Source: JAJTFW01 sp964534995
Lineage (GTDB): Bacteria > Bacteroidota > Bacteroidia > AKYH767-A > OLB10
Length of the DNA: 39,961 bases
Assembly: GCA_964534995.1 (NCBI GenBank)
Contig: CAZHSC010000028.1
Span: forward strand, 1-39,961
Direction: 5' to 3'
Below the pieces are notes generated by a model that saw nothing but the letters and a program-made list of their open reading frames with translations, made no database searches and was not told the DNA's origin. Of the stretch, positions 8,801 through 16,777 are shown piece by piece. Every line of letters starts with the position of its first letter. Positions within the stretch are counted from its first letter, which is position 1. A program made the position numbers and the translations under genes.

Positions 8801-10274
8801 TCCACTCCCATGATGAAATCGCAGTTCCCGCAACCAAAGATGTATCCTGAAAGGCGATCTGGCTGTTAACACAGGCGGAAACATAACTAAAACCCGCTAC
8901 CGGCCCCGGAAGCGTTGATAAATTCTGCAGGAGGCTATCGCGACAGCCCAGGCTATCGGATATCACCAGTAACACCGGATAGGTACCAGGCGCGTTATAA
9001 ATATGCGATGGATGCTGCAGCGTATCAGGCGGAGTTCCATCGCCAAAATCCCAATACCACGCGTTCACAGGACCATTCGGGCTGCTGCTGCCATCTGTAA
9101 AAAAAACGCTGGAGCCGGGACATACAGGTGCGGTGGAGAAGGAAGGCACCGGAACAGGATTGACAATAACCGTCTGCGTGATGCTGTCCCTGCATCCTCC
9201 CATATTGGTCACCGTTAGTGAAACCGTGTAATTTCCGGCTGCCGGAAAACTATGCAGGGGATGCTGGAGTGTTGAAGAACTTCCATCGCCAAAATCCCAG
9301 TCCCATTGCTGTATGGGTGTTCCTGTAATCACCACAGATGAATCCATAAACTGAGTGGCATTCTGGCACAAGGCGGTCTGACCATAGGCCCCTGCAATTA
9401 CTGTTGGGGTGAGAATGGCAGTTAAGGTTATGGTACAACCTGTAACAGATGTCATGGTACACTGATACTGTGTTCCCACAATGGCATTTACAACTGTAAT
9501 AGATTGTGTAGTATCGCCGGTATTCCATGCATAGGATTCAAAACCGATGGGAGCGGTAAGTGTAGTAGCGTTAGCACCCGAACAGAAATCGGTAAGAATT
9601 TTCAAAGGGCTGCAATAGCAATCCACGTAGGCATAGCCGAAATGGCCTCCCAGTGCGCAGTCACCTGTTGAAAACTCTATTGTAACCATTTGACCGATGT
9701 AAGGGGACAGGTCGATTCCAACTGTTGTCCAGTCTTTATAATGAATGGTGCTGCCAAACGAATTGACAATCGTAACAAAACCGGGGATACCCGCCGAAGC
9801 ATACACATTATAGGTGCCGCAACCTACTGCGAGTCCGTTTTGATCATATACACGAATTTCAAAGCGAGGCTGTTCCTGAGGAGTATGATTAGGATCTTCG
9901 AGCACCACCGCGTAACGGTAAATGAACAACGCATTGGATGTATCCACATTTATCTGATAACTTAGTTGCTCCGCCTCTGCGCCAATGTTATCATTACCCA
10001 GGCGGGCTGAATACTGACCTCCCGGAGCCACCACAGTTACTGCACCATTGGTATTTGGATCAGTTCCGGGACCGGTCATGATGGTATGCCTGCCGGCAAC
10101 AATTCCGGGTACCGTTGAATTTACGGGGCAACACCAGCCGGTGGTTGCATTCCAGTTGACAAAACTGTTCAACTCGAAATCAGCATTGGTGCACGAACTC
10201 AACTGGGCAAGTGAAGTTGCCGCCGGTATTAAAAGCAGCATACAACTAAAAAGAAGCCTGATCATCCGAGCCAT
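5877..10274 (-). CDS. Giant PKD-repeat surface protein with T9SS type B sorting domain
   Basis: A 1465-residue protein. I start at the ATG at 10274; an extension to 10289 would need a TTG start. The N-terminus (ARMIRLLFSCMLLLIPAATSLAQ) is a Sec signal peptide. A Cys-rich jelly-roll-like region follows (to about residue 230), then an Ig-like segment, then 13 PKD domains of about 80 residues, each with a core such as WDFGDGS, a Y/F-x-x-x-G-x-Y strand and a closing GCxD. Repeat 8 (WDFGNGN) and repeat 12 (WDFGDNS) have degenerate cores. The C-terminus (IPNAFSPNQDGSNDLF, FNRWGQRIY, GWDG, ending in YTGRVTLVR) is the gliding-motility-associated, T9SS type B domain. It is probably a secreted adhesin-like or motility-associated cell-surface fibre. 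Convergent with the epimerase and divergent from ALDH7. Confidence 0.93.
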   Translation of the reverse strand: MARMIRLLFSCMLLLIPAATSLAQLSSCTNADFELNSFVNWNATTGWCCPVNSTVPGIVAGRHTIMTGPGTDPNTNGAVTVVAPGGQYSARLGNDNIGAEAEQLSYQINVDTSNALFIYRYAVVLEDPNHTPQEQPRFEIRVYDQNGLAVGCGTYNVYASAGIPGFVTIVNSFGSTIHYKDWTTVGIDLSPYIGQMVTIEFSTGDCALGGHFGYAYVDCYCSPLKILTDFCSGANATTLTAPIGFESYAWNTGDTTQSITVVNAIVGTQYQCTMTSVTGCTITLTAILTPTVIAGAYGQTALCQNATQFMDSSVVITGTPIQQWDWDFGDGSSSTLQHPLHSFPAAGNYTVSLTVTNMGGCRDSITQTVIVNPVPVPSFSTAPVCPGSSVFFTDGSSSPNGPVNAWYWDFGDGTPPDTLQHPSHIYNAPGTYPVLLVISDSLGCRDSLLQNLSTLPGPVAGFSYVSACVNSQIAFQDTSLVAGTAISSWEWNFGDGSPVFTGTPTPVYGYPGSGSYTATLVITATNGCTDTVAGVIDVQSVPVAAFTNNLACEGQVVQFNDMSATIVGSVNAWHWDFGDGTASSSVQHPVHSYATGGNYTVTLIATGSNGCSDTVIQQVTVLPSPLAAFTTSPACPGTPAQFTSQSVFGAGTITAWQWDFGDGSNPANGASSQHVFNAAGSYVVHLVVTASNGCIDSVQHLVTTAPLPVAAYFIPSGCAKDTVLFANLSSVNPGNLVSFTWDFDDGSAGSNASSPTHVFNGAGTFYVQLTAVSDQGCLASVVNEVTVFPLPQAAFTAGAACPGDTSQFTDISTTPQGSISGWSWNFGDGTPVVSGVASPAHVYPGSGSYPVQLVAISSLGCRDTVMAFVGVKEAPVAAFSTIGPYCESSPVATSNTSFLPGGTIVSNQWDFGNGNGSNLANPVIGFQQPGSFIVSLIVTGSNACRDTMINTIQILPAPDPVFSTQNACEETPVLFSENSLSASPLQSWNWNFGDGDTSQLPAPVHSYQQPGTFQVYLKITNADGCSADTLLPIVVYPEPLAAFTHTDQCPGVPVPFTDQSTIVAGSTVSSWEWNFGDASPLSTIQSPVHLYPQPGTYTVSMVATSSFGCRDTAWRPVTVYPLPQASFSTDTVCEGLPTSFSNRSVIASGSIVSWNWIFGDGFSDNAYTPSHVYVSGGNYTATLFATSDKGCSDSVSLPVRIWHLPDPALQADVRSGCEPLQVYFNDSSSALDGVINSWIWDFGDNSTGSGASTGNLYSGPGLYGVSLQVTTTLGCTNDTVYPAYIEVFPNPVAAFRYDPEHPGVFMPEVNFYDQSAGASQWHWDFGDTATPVSVSTEQHPVYRYTQPGEYTVMLIVISAEGCRDTVWKVLEVRDDFVLWIPNAFSPNQDGSNDLFQVKGFGYSDYEMSIFNRWGQRIYASTDDAKGWDGTCLGEQAAMDVYVYRVDIKDVFGNPHSYTGRVTLVR

Positions 10275-10586
10275 GTTTAAGTTTTTCAAAGATGCATATT
10301 ATCTCACGTCATGTTAAATTAATTTATCTGAGCGGGAAAAATTGCCTGTTTTACCCGTATTATTACAGGTTAAGATAAAAATAATTCTTCTTTAAATGGA
10401 AAAAAAACTTTTAAATCCTTATCTTCTCCCTGGTAAGCATGCGGCAGGAAACCCAATCAAAACCAGTCATTGTTCGATATACAGCATTGTGAATCTGATA
10501 TTTATGGGCATAAAAAAGAACAAAAAAATCCCTGATAAAAACACCTGCAATCTTTGTACCTTTGCACTCTCAAATTTCAATATTTC
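10275..10586. promoter_or_regulatory. Divergent promoter region between PKD gene and ALDH7 gene
   Basis: A 312 bp AT-rich gap between divergent genes. On the plus strand TACCTTTG at 10557-10564 matches the Bacteroidota -7 element TAnnTTTG exactly and lies 22 bp before the ALDH7 start. No clear -33 TTG partner is seen at the usual spacing. On the minus strand CATCTTTG near 10288-10295 is one base off the same element, before the PKD gene. No gene-like reading frame is convincing. Confidence 0.4.
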
Positions 10587-12152
10587 ATGAAAAACGCAAC
10601 TATTGCCGATACAGATTACAAGATCAGTGAAATGCTCAAAACTTTAGGAATTGAATCGCTGAATCATGGCGCGTCAACCGGCAGCACCTGGATAAAAACC
10701 AGCGGAGAAATTCTTGAGTCTTTTTCACCTGCCGATGGTCAGTTGATTGCCACCGTTCAACAAGCTACCACTGAGGACTATGAGCACATCATGGAAAAAG
10801 CAAGGGAAGCTTTTAACGTGTGGCGTATGATGCCGGCACCTAAGCGCGGAGAAATCGTACGACAAATGGGCGACGCCCTGCGTGAATACAAAGAACCACT
10901 CGGAAGACTGGTTTCATACGAGATGGGTAAGATATACCAGGAGGGGCTCGGGGAGGTGCAGGAGATGATCGACATCTGCGACTTCGCGGTTGGCCTTTCC
11001 CGCCAGCTTTATGGACTGACCATGCACAGCGAACGTTCACGGCACCGCATGTACGAACAATATCATCCCCTTGGCATTACAGGAGTAATCAGCGCTTTCA
11101 ATTTTCCTGTCGCTGTATGGAGTTGGAATGCAATGCTGGCGCTGGTATGCGGCGACGTTGTGGTCTGGAAACCTTCCAGTAAAGTACCTTTGTGCGCCAT
11201 TGCCACACATAAAATCATTCAAAAAGTACTTACTGCCAATCAGGTACCCGAAGGCGTACTCAACCTGGTGGTAGCTAACTCCAAACATGTAGGTGATAAT
11301 TTCCTTGCCGATAAACGTGTGCCTCTTATTTCAGTTACCGGCTCCACAAGGGTGGGTCGCCGCGCAGGAAAAATCGTTGGTGAACGACTGGGACGTTGCC
11401 TCCTCGAACTGGGGGGTAATAATGCCATCATCATCAGTGAAAAGGCCGACCTGGACATGGCGCTTCGCGCGGTGCTCTTCGGCGCAGTGGGTACTGCCGG
11501 ACAACGTTGTACCAGCACCCGCAGGCTCATCATACAGGAGAGTGTGTATGATAAATTTACCCAAAAACTCAAATCCGCCTATGAACATATCCGTATCGGT
11601 CATCCTCTCGACAGCAAGACGCTTGTTGGGCCTCTCATAGATAAAAGCGCAGTAAATGATTTTGTCAATGCCATCACTTCAGCACGCAAAGAAGGCGGCC
11701 ATGTACTTTTTGGAGGCGAGGTTTTGAGTGGTGATGGCTATGAAAGCGGAAATTATGTGATTCCATGTATCATTGAAGCCAAAAATCATTTCCATATCGT
11801 TCAGGAAGAAACCTTCGCGCCCATCCTGTACCTCATGAAATATGAAACCCTGGAAGAAGCCATCGCTTTACAAAATGATGTTCCGCAGGGATTATCTTCC
11901 TCCATTTTCACCCTTGACATGCAGGAATCCGAAACCTTTCTCTCACATGAGGGAAGTGATTGCGGTATCGCCAACGTAAACATCGGCACTTCCGGCGCTG
12001 AAATAGGTGGTGCTTTCGGCGGAGAAAAAGATACCGGTGGTGGTCGTGAATCAGGCAGCGATGCGTGGAAAGTATATATGCGCCGGCAAACCAATACCAT
12101 CAATTACTCCAAAGAGCTCCCGCTGGCGCAAGGCATCCGCTTTGACGTATAG
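10587..12152 (+). CDS. ALDH7/antiquitin-type aldehyde dehydrogenase (alpha-aminoadipic semialdehyde dehydrogenase)
   Basis: A 521-residue cytoplasmic NAD-dependent dehydrogenase. Family-specific stretches run throughout: PAPKRGEIVRQMGDALRE (84-101), YEMGKIYQEGLGEVQEMIDI, AFNFPVAVWSWN with Asn172, LLELGGNNAI with Glu274, GTAGQRCTSTRRL with catalytic Cys308, and the C-terminal NYSKELPLAQGIRFDV typical of ALDH7/antiquitin. The family oxidises alpha-aminoadipic semialdehyde in lysine catabolism and can also act on betaine and lipid-derived aldehydes. The ATG at 10587 fits the family N-terminus; an upstream in-frame ATG at 10554 overlaps the likely promoter box. It is followed immediately by a strong terminator, so it is probably monocistronic. 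Confidence 0.93.
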   Translation: MKNATIADTDYKISEMLKTLGIESLNHGASTGSTWIKTSGEILESFSPADGQLIATVQQATTEDYEHIMEKAREAFNVWRMMPAPKRGEIVRQMGDALREYKEPLGRLVSYEMGKIYQEGLGEVQEMIDICDFAVGLSRQLYGLTMHSERSRHRMYEQYHPLGITGVISAFNFPVAVWSWNAMLALVCGDVVVWKPSSKVPLCAIATHKIIQKVLTANQVPEGVLNLVVANSKHVGDNFLADKRVPLISVTGSTRVGRRAGKIVGERLGRCLLELGGNNAIIISEKADLDMALRAVLFGAVGTAGQRCTSTRRLIIQESVYDKFTQKLKSAYEHIRIGHPLDSKTLVGPLIDKSAVNDFVNAITSARKEGGHVLFGGEVLSGDGYESGNYVIPCIIEAKNHFHIVQEETFAPILYLMKYETLEEAIALQNDVPQGLSSSIFTLDMQESETFLSHEGSDCGIANVNIGTSGAEIGGAFGGEKDTGGGRESGSDAWKVYMRRQTNTINYSKELPLAQGIRFDV

Positions 12153-12180
12153 GCACAGATTTTCACATTTAAATGATAAA

Positions 12181-12219
12181 GACGGTCGTTGTATAGAAAC
12201 AACGGCCGTCTTTTTTTTT
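12181..12219 (+). terminator. Rho-independent terminator of the ALDH7 gene
   Basis: GACGGTCGTTG (12181-12191) pairs with CAACGGCCGTC (12200-12210), 11 bp with one G-U pair and an 8-base loop. It is followed by an unbroken run of nine T (12211-12219). It starts 28 bp after the ALDH7 stop codon. Confidence 0.92.
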
Positions 12220-12671
12220 CAATGCCATAAAAAGTCAATAATCGAAAATCATTCGTCCACCGCGCTTCGGGAGCGCTGTCAGGCAAAGCCCATTGAACCC
12301 TTCCTGCAACATACACCGTAGGTTCTCATCATCACTTAGGACCTCATCATATGCATCCGGAAATTGTAAACCGATCTGAATTAAGTTGAATATCTACCTG
12401 CCTGCAGTAATGTAAAAGTTTGTAATTAATAAACTAAACAAATAAAAGAGCCACTTGAGTAAATTCCTGTAAGCCACTCCTGATGGCCTGCTGTCACAAC
12501 ATATCTTTCAAGTACAAGAGGCATACACCCACTTCTCTATTGCGTTATAATTCCTTAATTTTGGAATCGGGATAAATTTGTGGTCCTTCCCTTGTCATAA
12601 ACCGGTAAAAGCTTCCGTCTTCCTTAAAACCAATAAACAATCCGCTACCTGAGCGGTCTTCACAGAATCCC
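12220..12671 (+). promoter_or_regulatory. Leader region of the ACMSD gene
   Basis: A gap of about 450 bp with no convincing gene. Two boxes match TAnnTTTG: TAATTTTG at 12556-12563 and TAAATTTG at 12573-12580, 92-99 bp before the ACMSD start. No -33 TTG lies at good spacing for either, so the promoter call is weak. No riboswitch-like structure was recognised. Confidence 0.3.
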
Positions 12672-13679
12672 ATGTTCACCATCGATATCCACACACATAT
12701 TATTCCGGAACATCTGCCGGACTTTAAAAAGAAATACGGCTACGGGGGATTTATCTCCCTTGATCATCACAAGCCCTGTTGCGCCCGTATGATGATCGAT
12801 GACCGCTTTTTCCGGGAAATACAGGACAATTGCTGGGCGGCAGAGATCCGAATCAGGGACTGTGACCATCATCATGTGGATGTTCAGGTGCTGAGTACTA
12901 TTCCTGTCATGTTCAGTTATTGGGCAAAGCCATCCGACGCGCTCGATCTGAGCATGTTCCTTAACGACCATATTGCCACTATCGTTAATGACTATCCGAA
13001 AAGATTCGCCGGGCTCGGTACTATTCCACTCCAGGCACCCGGGCTTGCTGTTAAAGAACTGGAGCGATGCATGCAGATCGGACTGCGGGGTATTCAGATT
13101 GGTTCACATGTCAATGACTGGAACCTGAACGCCCCTGAACTTTTTCCCGTCTTTGAAGCCGCGCAGGCACTGGGCGCCGCTGTTTTTGTACATCCCTGGG
13201 ATATGATGGCCAAGGAGAAGATGACTAAATACTGGCTTCCCTGGCTTGTGGGGATGCCGGCAGAGACATCTCTTGCCATTTGCTCCATGATTTTCGGTGG
13301 AGTATTCGAACGTCTGCCCGGTCTTAAAGTAGCATTTGCACATGGTGGTGGATCCTTTCCATCATCAATAGGACGCATTGAACATGGATTCCATGTACGC
13401 CCTGATCTGGTGGCGGTGGACAATCAGGTAAATCCCCGTGAGTACCTCGATAAATTTTACCTCGATACGCTGGTGCATGACCCGATGATGCTTGACTTTT
13501 TAATGCAACTGATGGGTCCGGGTCAGCTGGCCCTGGGTAGCGATTATCCTTTTCCTCTTGGGGAACTTGAGCCGGGAAAACTGATTGCTTCGATGCCCTA
13601 TGACAAGACTACCAAAGAACGCTTGCTAAATGGTACCGCCTTAGAATGGCTGGGGCTGGAAAAGAAATATTTTCTTTGA
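12672..13679 (+). CDS. 2-amino-3-carboxymuconate-6-semialdehyde decarboxylase (ACMSD)
   Basis: A 335-residue amidohydrolase-superfamily decarboxylase of the kynurenine pathway. It removes CO2 from 2-amino-3-carboxymuconate-6-semialdehyde, diverting carbon away from quinolinate/NAD synthesis. The zinc ligands are visible: His7 and His9 (IDIHTHI), His174 (FVHPWDM) and Asp291 (GSDYPFPLGELEPGK), with catalytic His224 in FAHGGGSFP. The segments STIPVMFSYWAKP, AKYWLPWLVGMPAET-like and DYPFPLGELEPGKLI are essentially those of the animal enzyme, and the length is the family norm. Its product is the substrate of the dehydrogenase at 2418. The gene stands alone between its leader and repeat cluster B. 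Confidence 0.95.
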   Translation: MFTIDIHTHIIPEHLPDFKKKYGYGGFISLDHHKPCCARMMIDDRFFREIQDNCWAAEIRIRDCDHHHVDVQVLSTIPVMFSYWAKPSDALDLSMFLNDHIATIVNDYPKRFAGLGTIPLQAPGLAVKELERCMQIGLRGIQIGSHVNDWNLNAPELFPVFEAAQALGAAVFVHPWDMMAKEKMTKYWLPWLVGMPAETSLAICSMIFGGVFERLPGLKVAFAHGGGSFPSSIGRIEHGFHVRPDLVAVDNQVNPREYLDKFYLDTLVHDPMMLDFLMQLMGPGQLALGSDYPFPLGELEPGKLIASMPYDKTTKERLLNGTALEWLGLEKKYFL

Positions 13680-14120
13680 TGGAAAAGAATCCCGTTCTTT
13701 CAAGAATGACAGGGTTCGTAAACTTAGCATTGAACATTCAGTAAAGATATTTTACCTGCAAAACTGTACCTAATTTTAATTGCCTATTAAAACTTCAAAG
13801 AAATGCTTCATTTATGAAAATTACAATTCACCCAAATTGTAAATAATAGTTCTTAATCTGCAGTGGGACGGAAAATAAAATCCGACATGACCTGCTACTT
13901 TGCCCATACGTCGCAATATTCTTATCCGCTAAGCACAAGGTCATATAACCTGGTAATGCTCAAAGAATAAAAGAAACCATAGAAATTTATGTAGCAATTT
14001 TGAGTTATTCTAAGCGAAAGAAACTTCAATCAACCGTAATTAGAATCTCCCCGCTGAACCAATTGCATATCTGTCATTAAATTCAATAATTTGTTTATTC
14101 ACATCAAAGTTAATCAAGAG
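13680..14120. other. Intergenic region after ACMSD, no recognised gene
   Basis: An AT-rich stretch without a convincing open frame or RNA gene. A weak imperfect inverted repeat near 13690-13712 (CCCGTTCTTTC followed by GAATGACAGGG) lies just after the ACMSD stop but has no T-run, so I do not call it a terminator. Confidence 0.4.
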
Positions 14121-14635
14121 TCGGGGGACTTATGTCCCCGCCCCTTATAAAAATCGTGATAATATTTCACATGAGCTAGGAATAAGCATTTATACCCGTT
14201 TGTATCCGTTTGCAGTATGTTACAGACCGGGGAACTGGCGTTCCCACCCCAAATAAAAATCGTGATAATATTTTACATGAGCAAGGAATAAGCATTTGTA
14301 TACGTTTACATCCTTCTTTCCAGTTTAAAAAAATCGGGGGACTGCCGTCCCCACCCCAATTAAAGATCGGAAAAAAAATTTAGTTAAACAAGGGATAAAC
14401 ATTTGTATACGTTTACATCCTTCTTTCCAGTTTAAAAAAATCGGGAGACTGCCGTCCCCACCCCAATTAAAGATCGGAAAAAAAATTTAGTTAAACAAGG
14501 GATAAACATTTGTATACGTTTACATCCTTCTTTCCAGTTTAAAAAAATCGGGAGACAGCCGTCCCCATGCCAAATTAATTAGTGATAATTTTTTAGACGA
14601 TCAAAGAAAAAACTTTGAAATACGTTTACATCCGT
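14121..14635. repeat. Repeat cluster B: five tandem 106-107 bp hairpin units
   Basis: Hairpins begin near 14122, 14228, 14335, 14442 and 14549, giving periods of 106, 107, 107 and 107 bp. The units at 14335 and 14442 differ at one base over the whole 107 bp, so this tandem duplication is recent. The hairpin at 14228 has GGGAAC/GTTCCC arms where most copies have GGGGAC/GTCCCC, a compensatory pair change. Same family as clusters A, C and D. It sits between convergent genes (ACMSD and DUF5777). Confidence 0.9.
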
Positions 14636-14957
14636 TTCTGATAAAACGCTGCATCATAATTCAATCCACCGATGGTGTATAAACAAAGTGCGGTAGCTCT
14701 GGGTCAGTCAAAGCTCAGCACCTGCCTGTAGAAAAATAGTTCAAATGGAAATAAAAAGAATATACAAACACACTGTTAACTTTATTGGTTTTACGATTCC
14801 CTTTGTGACTGATAAAACGCTTATATAAATTGCTTATACTTTATACAACTAAGGTCTGAATTTTCCTGTAAAGTGTATGGATAAAGTAGGAAATCAGTGC
14901 AACAAATTGCCGATGAATGGCAGTGCTTTCATACTGAAACATATAACAGACTACGTA
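14636..14957. other. Intergenic region beyond repeat cluster B, no recognised feature
   Basis: About 320 bp of AT-rich sequence between the last repeat unit and the 3' end of the DUF5777 gene. I see no gene, terminator with a T-run, or RNA structure that I can support. Confidence 0.4.
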
Positions 14958-15848
14958 TTAAATTGTGAATACTCTTGAAATATTAAATCCTATCCGGATG
15001 CCACCATTTCCCCATTTGGTATCGGTGTAAGGAAGAAACTGATTTTCTACCAAACCAAAAGAGTTGGTTACATGCATTTGAAAAACGTGGCCACCTGTTT
15101 CAATTTCAAAGCCAATTCCAAAACTGTCGTAATAATCCCTTTCGCTGTATGAATTCACACGAAACGCGTATTCGGCAGTAAGGGCCATGCTCCTTGAAAA
15201 TTTATAGCGCAAAGCGCCTGCTACACCATACATATCATTGGCATCCAAAATACCGTCCACCTGATTGTAGTGAACAAACCAGGGCGCAATCTGTGCGGAG
15301 AAGTGTTTATTGAATTTCCTGCCAGCTATAGCCTGGTAGCTATATGAAAGTCTGCTATAAAAATTATCATACCTTCCAAACCCTGTTGTTTGCTTCATGA
15401 TATCCTTTACTGTTGTGCAATACATACCGGCAAGTAAAGTAACACTCACGGGCATTCCCTTTTCCTCGGTTTGACGCAACAGACGGTATTTTACGAATCC
15501 ATCCAGCATCTTCTGATAACTTGTGCGGCCAATGCCAAACATAAGCCGGCCATCATAGCTATATTCCAATCCCAGGCGGATACTTGCCCCGCCGTCAATG
15601 CCCCAGAAATTATCCACACCACTGTTAAGAGGGCCGAAGCGATGAGAGATGCGGAAATCAAGGGTACGTTCTCCAAGCGTTTCCAACGTATGAAAGTTTA
15701 TAAGTCGTGTTGTTTTAAAGGTTGCAATACTCAGGGTTTTCACATCCTGCGTATTATCTTCAAGAATTTTTGATATATCATCCTGAGCCATTGCAGGAAG
15801 CAGAACCACATTCAACAGGAATGCCAGTCTATATTTTAGGTAATTCAT
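14958..15848 (-). CDS. DUF5777 family outer-membrane beta-barrel protein
   Basis: A 296-residue protein. Residues 1-21 (ending LLPAMAQ) are a Sec signal peptide. The mature part begins with an acidic stretch (DDISKILEDN), then LDFRISHRFGPLNSGVDNFWGIDGG, which is the DUF5777 signature. Many alternating hydrophobic/polar strands end in aromatic residues, and the last strand IRIGFNISRVFTI ends like an outer-membrane barrel. It is the last gene of a three-gene minus-strand operon, 5 bp after the lipoprotein at 15854 and translationally close to it. DUF5777 barrels have no proven role; their association with heme-type lipoproteins suggests envelope redox or iron chemistry, which is inference. Confidence 0.82.
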   Translation of the reverse strand: MNYLKYRLAFLLNVVLLPAMAQDDISKILEDNTQDVKTLSIATFKTTRLINFHTLETLGERTLDFRISHRFGPLNSGVDNFWGIDGGASIRLGLEYSYDGRLMFGIGRTSYQKMLDGFVKYRLLRQTEEKGMPVSVTLLAGMYCTTVKDIMKQTTGFGRYDNFYSRLSYSYQAIAGRKFNKHFSAQIAPWFVHYNQVDGILDANDMYGVAGALRYKFSRSMALTAEYAFRVNSYSERDYYDSFGIGFEIETGGHVFQMHVTNSFGLVENQFLPYTDTKWGNGGIRIGFNISRVFTI

Positions 15849-15853
15849 ATCCG

Positions 15854-16258
15854 TTAGTTATTTAATTTCCCTTCATCAATCCACTTCTGAATCAGGGTAA
15901 TCCTGCAATTGTCAAGCTTACCTCCTCCTTTGGGCATGGCAGAAGCCCCGTTTTCATGACGGATAGCATCCATCAGGTTGTCAGAGGCTGATAATGAGAC
16001 ATCCGCATGGGTAACCAATGGGATGCTACTCGTTGCGTTATTACCATGACAGGACGAGGCGGCACTTCCACTGGTACCACAGTAAGTTGTAAGAATAGGT
16101 TGAATACGCTGACTGAAAGAAATAACACCGGCAGTGTCACAATTTCCAATCTGCCCGAAATTCGGATCCAGTTCTTCAACACTGTCGTAATAACAAGCGC
16201 TTAATAAGGTCAATCCTCCAAACAGGATAAGACTCCAACATGAGGGTTTTCTTTTCAT
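15854..16258 (-). CDS. Lipoprotein with cytochrome-c-like domain, CX9CH heme motif
   Basis: A 134-residue lipoprotein. ATG 16258 gives a short n-region and a lipobox LSAC with lipidated Cys22; the frame is open to 16300 but that N-terminus would spoil the signal. After a linker come FSQRIQPILTTYC and CHGNN, with Cys60 and Cys70-His71: a CX9CH spacing instead of the usual CXXCH. A downstream MPKGGGKL could supply the distal Met ligand, followed by the closing helix ITLIQKWIDEG typical of the small cytochrome domains fused to surface proteins in Bacteroidota and Planctomycetes. Whether heme is attached with this widened spacing is uncertain. It lies 16 bp after the sister lipoprotein and 5 bp before the DUF5777 gene. 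Confidence 0.75.
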   Translation of the reverse strand: MKRKPSCWSLILFGGLTLLSACYYDSVEELDPNFGQIGNCDTAGVISFSQRIQPILTTYCGTSGSAASSCHGNNATSSIPLVTHADVSLSASDNLMDAIRHENGASAMPKGGGKLDNCRITLIQKWIDEGKLNN

Positions 16259-16274
16259 GACTTTCAATCTTCTC

Positions 16275-16643
16275 TTAATTATCCTTTGCGCCCTGTTCAA
16301 TCCACCAGTAAATCAATTTAACATTTTCCGCATTTACTTCTACATAGCCGCTGGGTGGCATTCGTTCTTCCACAAGTCCGCGCCTGGTAATTACCTGATA
16401 CAATTTACTACCATGGGCATTTCCGGCCTTCACGTATCCCATCACGTCATTGTATGTAGTAAGCGAACCTGCTTCTCCTCCGCCGCTGCTATGGCATCCT
16501 TCAAAATTACAGTGGGCAGATAAAATCCCCTGCACTTCTCCACTAAACTTAATTTCAGGTACATTTTCCAGATCGGGCTCTGTAGTACAGGCAGAAAAAA
16601 TAACCGGTACTGTGAGCAAAACAACCGCTAACCAGGTTTTCAT
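16275..16643 (-). CDS. Lipoprotein with cytochrome-c-like domain, CX4CH heme motif
   Basis: A 122-residue lipoprotein with signal peptide MKTWLAVVLLTVPVIFSAC, lipidated at Cys19. The domain reads FSGEVQGILSAHC then GCHSS: Cys45, Cys50 and His51 form CX4CH, a spacing seen in the Planctomycete-type/Bacteroidota cytochrome domain. A downstream RMPPSGY may hold the distal Met, and VKLIYWWIEQGAKDN is the usual terminal helix. It is the first gene of the operon with the CX9CH lipoprotein and DUF5777 barrel. It is probably anchored in the outer or inner membrane facing the periplasm or surface. An electron-transfer role is inferred from the family, not shown. Confidence 0.82.
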   Translation of the reverse strand: MKTWLAVVLLTVPVIFSACTTEPDLENVPEIKFSGEVQGILSAHCNFEGCHSSGGGEAGSLTTYNDVMGYVKAGNAHGSKLYQVITRRGLVEERMPPSGYVEVNAENVKLIYWWIEQGAKDN

Positions 16644-16661
16644 TATTTCACAATTTTACGG

Positions 16662-16669
16662 CAAAGATA
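16662..16669 (-). promoter_or_regulatory. Promoter -7 box of the lipoprotein/DUF5777 operon
   Basis: Reading the minus strand, TATCTTTG matches TAnnTTTG exactly and lies 19 bp before the ATG at 16643. A TTG about 16 bp further upstream is slightly closer than the usual -33 spacing. The IS30 element begins about 90 bp upstream. Confidence 0.42.
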
Positions 16670-16756
16670 AATTAATTACAAATGACAAAATGGTTTCCAT
16701 TCCGGAAATATCCACCCGGCTTTTAATCTTAATCATCTCAATTCAAAGAATGCCGA

Positions 16757-16777
16757 GTTCAAGTCATAAGTGCAATT
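16757..16777 (+). repeat. IS30 left terminal inverted repeat
   Basis: It begins GTTCAAGTCATAAGTGCAAT. The complement of the right end begins GTTCAACTAAAAAGTGCAAT, so the two differ at three positions over 21. Confidence 0.85.

Noticed and set aside
14121..14635. CRISPR-like array
   Set aside because: Units are about 107 bp with the whole unit repeated; there are no short repeats alternating with unique spacers, and no cas genes are present.
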